Assembly (NCBI GenBank): GCA_046538075.1
Contig: JBKHJN010000010.1
Location: 1 to 64,000, forward strand
DNA length: 64,000 nucleotides
DNA from: Desulfobacca_B sp046538075
GTDB taxonomy: Bacteria > Desulfobacterota > Desulfobaccia > Desulfobaccales > Desulfobaccaceae
Direction: 5' to 3'
Both the position numbers and the translations under genes were made by a program. Under the pieces are notes generated by a model. The model did no database searches. It was not told the DNA's origin and worked only from the letters and a program-made list of their open reading frames with translations. Below are positions 62,182 through 64,000 of the stretch, in pieces; the stretch's first letter is position 1; each line of letters starts with the position of its first letter.

Positions 62182-62823
62182 ATGAGAAGACTGTTTAGGT
62201 TCTTACGCAGGGATCGGGAGAACCTCAAGGGCATACTCAAGGTATTTTTTCTGTCCTCGGATCTGATGGTGCCCCAGATTCAATGGAAAACTAGCCGAGA
62301 TGCGGGGAGCGACACAGTCTGTCTGGTAATTCATTATTATGCCCGGATTCTCTACGAACTGGCTGAACTTAATGAAAACCGCGTTGCTCGGGAACTGATA
62401 GATTTTGTCACCCGTATTGCCCGGCGGCTCATGAGTCTAGGCGGCCCTGAGCGGCGCTTCCAGATTCCCTTGGGGAAATTAAAATTGGGACAATCTCTTA
62501 AGCAACCGGTCGAGCGCCTTTATGAAGCAAAGTTTTTTGCCCTGGGAGGCAGTAACTACCGGCTGGATTTTCACGGGGTGATCGGCAAGGAAAATTACTT
62601 TCTTCCGGCCAGTGTTTTGGGTCTGCTGCAATTCTGTATCGACAACCTGAGCGAAGAACACCTGACCCGCCTGGCCCAGGGATTGGAACGGCTCCACTAT
62701 TTTTACCGTTACCGGCAGGATTTCTGGGAAGGAGCCGGCCTGTGCCGCGGCCCGGCGTTTGCTATTGGAAGTGAAAAAATCTCCGAATCACAACTGCCGG
62801 AACAATTAAATCCGGTGGAATAA
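62182..62823 (+). CDS. Conserved-looking protein of unknown function
   Basis: A 213-aa helical, basic protein (MRRLFRFLRRDRENLKG at the start) with no membrane segment. The middle holds VIHYYARILYELAELNENRVARE and a long central helix, and the C-terminus has LERLHYFYRYRQDFW. I do not recognise the family. It is convergent with the membrane protein downstream, 11 bases between stops. Confidence 0.65.
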   Translation: MRRLFRFLRRDRENLKGILKVFFLSSDLMVPQIQWKTSRDAGSDTVCLVIHYYARILYELAELNENRVARELIDFVTRIARRLMSLGGPERRFQIPLGKLKLGQSLKQPVERLYEAKFFALGGSNYRLDFHGVIGKENYFLPASVLGLLQFCIDNLSEEHLTRLAQGLERLHYFYRYRQDFWEGAGLCRGPAFAIGSEKISESQLPEQLNPVE

Positions 62824-62834
62824 CAACCGGGCGC

Positions 62835-63458
62835 TCAGACCTCGGTGGCTTTGGCGGAAGCGGAATTATCATTCAAACTATCCATCAGCCGGTTGCGTAT
62901 CTGGTCAAACTCTTCGCAGCTGATGACGCCGGAGTCGCGCAAACGGATATACCCCTCCAATTCCCGCCGCAGTTGACCCAATGCCAAAGCAGCACCATCA
63001 TCGGGCAGGGTTGAAGCGTCAATAGCCACCGACGACGGCGCCTCCAGGGCCAAGGGCTCGGAACTCCGGTAAGGCAGGGCCACCGGGGTGGGGTAGCGAT
63101 TGCCATGATACCGGAAGGTAAGCAGCCCATTTAACAGCGAGACCTCTACATCTTTGCCGTCCTTGGCTGCCTCGGCAACAATATCTTTAAACTCAGACCC
63201 TTGGGCCGCCATCTTGGCCTTGATCTGGCCCCATTTGCGGTAGAGGCGCCAGAAGCCCAATGCCATGAGCACGGCCAGGCCAGCGATAATCCAGGTGCTG
63301 AAGCCCAAAATTCCGGTTAGCCAGACCAGGGCCACGATCAGAATAAAAGGGATGGCAATTAGAAACAGTAGCAGGCTGTAGAAATTCATCATATTAGAGA
63401 ACGAACCGATCTGCGGCGCTTCTCCCTTGGTGCTCACCCTAGAAAAGAATTTTCCCAT
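62835..63458 (-). CDS. Membrane protein with C-terminal SHOCT-like segment
   Basis: A 207-aa protein with two hydrophobic segments (FYSLLLFLIAIPFILIVALVW and TWIIAGLAVLMALGFW) and a cytoplasmic region with beta strands (DVEVSLLNGLLTFRYHGNRY). The C-terminal GYIRLRDSGVISCEEFDQIRNRL resembles the SHOCT motif that ends many such proteins and may mediate oligomer contacts. Function unknown. AGCAGGGATTATT precedes the ATG. Confidence 0.75.
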   Translation of the reverse strand: MGKFFSRVSTKGEAPQIGSFSNMMNFYSLLLFLIAIPFILIVALVWLTGILGFSTWIIAGLAVLMALGFWRLYRKWGQIKAKMAAQGSEFKDIVAEAAKDGKDVEVSLLNGLLTFRYHGNRYPTPVALPYRSSEPLALEAPSSVAIDASTLPDDGAALALGQLRRELEGYIRLRDSGVISCEEFDQIRNRLMDSLNDNSASAKATEV

Positions 63459-63652
63459 AATAATCCCTGCTTAATTAACTCCTTCATAATATATTAAGGT
63501 TTATGACCAGGAATTGCAATTATTTTTGACCTCATCTTGGGTTTATCGGTAATTCAGGGCAGGATGCTGATCGGGCCGAGATGCGGGTCTAGCCGCAAAA
63601 CTGCTCGCCTCTGGCCGAAAAGGAAAAAATGTAATTTCCGAAGCAAAACCGC

Positions 63653-64000
63653 CTATTCTTCCCCGGCAGCAAAAAAGCACCAATAAGCCTTATAGGTCAT
63701 ATAAAGATCGCCTTTGGAAGCCACTTCAAAGGGCGAGTGCATGGACAACAACGGGGTGCCGCAGTCAATGATATCCATGCCGTGGATAGCCAAAAACTTG
63801 GCAATGGTACCGCCCCCGCCTTCATCGACTTTTCCCAGTTCTCCGGCCTGCCAGACCACGCCCCCGCGGTTGAAAATGCGCCTGATCCACCCAACGTATT
63901 CGGCATGAGCATCATTGGCCATATACTTGCCGCCGTGGCCGGTGAATTTGGTCAGGCAGACGCCGTAGCCCATCCGGGCCACATTATGCTTTTCATAAAC
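63653..64000 (-). CDS. M18 family aminopeptidase, C-terminal part
   Basis: The last about 115 residues of an M18 aminopeptidase, cut at the window edge at its N-terminal side. Family features are visible: GYGVCLTKFTGHGGKYMANDA, KVDEGGGGTIAKFLA with metal ligands, and the end DCGTPLLSMHSPFEVASKGDLY. M18 enzymes are cytosolic zinc peptidases that release acidic amino acids from peptides. The stop is followed by AT-rich DNA leading to the membrane-protein gene's promoter side. Confidence 0.88.
   Translation of the reverse strand, partial: VYEKHNVARMGYGVCLTKFTGHGGKYMANDAHAEYVGWIRRIFNRGGVVWQAGELGKVDEGGGGTIAKFLAIHGMDIIDCGTPLLSMHSPFEVASKGDLYMTYKAYWCFFAAGEE

Noticed and set aside
9500..64000. CRISPR array or prophage in the window
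   Set aside because: No regularly spaced repeat array and no cluster of phage structural genes was seen; the only phage-like items are the ORF6N protein and the integrase remnant.

Overview
The window is a chromosomal segment of a Gram-negative, probably anaerobic bacterium. The best fit is a member of the Desulfobacterota (former Deltaproteobacteria), perhaps near Desulfobacca. This is inferred from gene content and codon style: a NIL-domain dicluster ferredoxin, a C_GCAxxG_C_C redox protein, a UPF0182 membrane protein, a PurL with a fused PurS-like N-terminus, and a complete type II secretion operon. No rRNA gene and no intact tRNA gene was found, so placement below phylum is a guess.

Layout. 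1-2594: the right end of a decaying integrated element. It holds a truncated unknown gene, a small ORF, a RelE/ParE-type toxin-antitoxin pair and a tyrosine integrase broken by frameshifts and a stop; it ends at a 3' tRNA-like fragment that looks like an attachment site. 2741-4460: hisI-hisG and a small coiled-coil protein. 4872-9493: a HyuA-type hydantoinase and a UPF0182 membrane protein. 9945-11759: a DUF192 protein, a Gate-domain membrane protein and a small membrane ORF. 11852-17116 (minus strand): UPF0280, an EamA transporter, RsmA, a DUF2062 protein, an acyl-CoA ligase and a SlyD-type isomerase. 17680-25182: an AAA ATPase, then a minus-strand run with a PilZ protein, a NUDIX hydrolase, a site-2 protease, a pseudouridine synthase, TrpS, a C_GCAxxG_C_C protein and a split kinase pair. 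25468-33759: Lon, two tandem CBS/CNNM proteins, LarC, an SMR-type transporter, an M42 peptidase and a DUF123 nuclease.

34082-47449 is dominated by type II secretion. A lytic transglycosylase with repeated DUF4124-like units precedes gspE-F-G-H-I-J-K-L-M-C-D, with many stop/start overlaps, then a small exported protein; the prepilin peptidase lies just beyond on the other strand. Together these make an outer-membrane secretin, an inner-membrane platform, an ATPase, pseudopilins and their processing enzyme. 48163-55606: Pgi, a histidine kinase, a class II photolyase, an NtrC-type regulator (probable partner of the kinase) and threonine synthase. 55621-58139: an AT-richer block with an adenine methyltransferase, a probable restriction endonuclease and an ORF6N protein, apparently an acquired restriction-modification cassette between thrC and purL. 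58217-64000: PurL, the NIL ferredoxin, two unknown genes behind a strong promoter-like sequence, a membrane protein, and the 3' part of an M18 aminopeptidase running off the edge.

The least explained items are non-coding or very small: a 37-bp direct repeat that creates a 22-codon minicistron before the UPF0280 gene, a structured leader before lon, a hairpin with a 10-codon ORF before the NtrC-type regulator, and a 5-codon ORF with a strong ribosome binding site beside a terminator hairpin.
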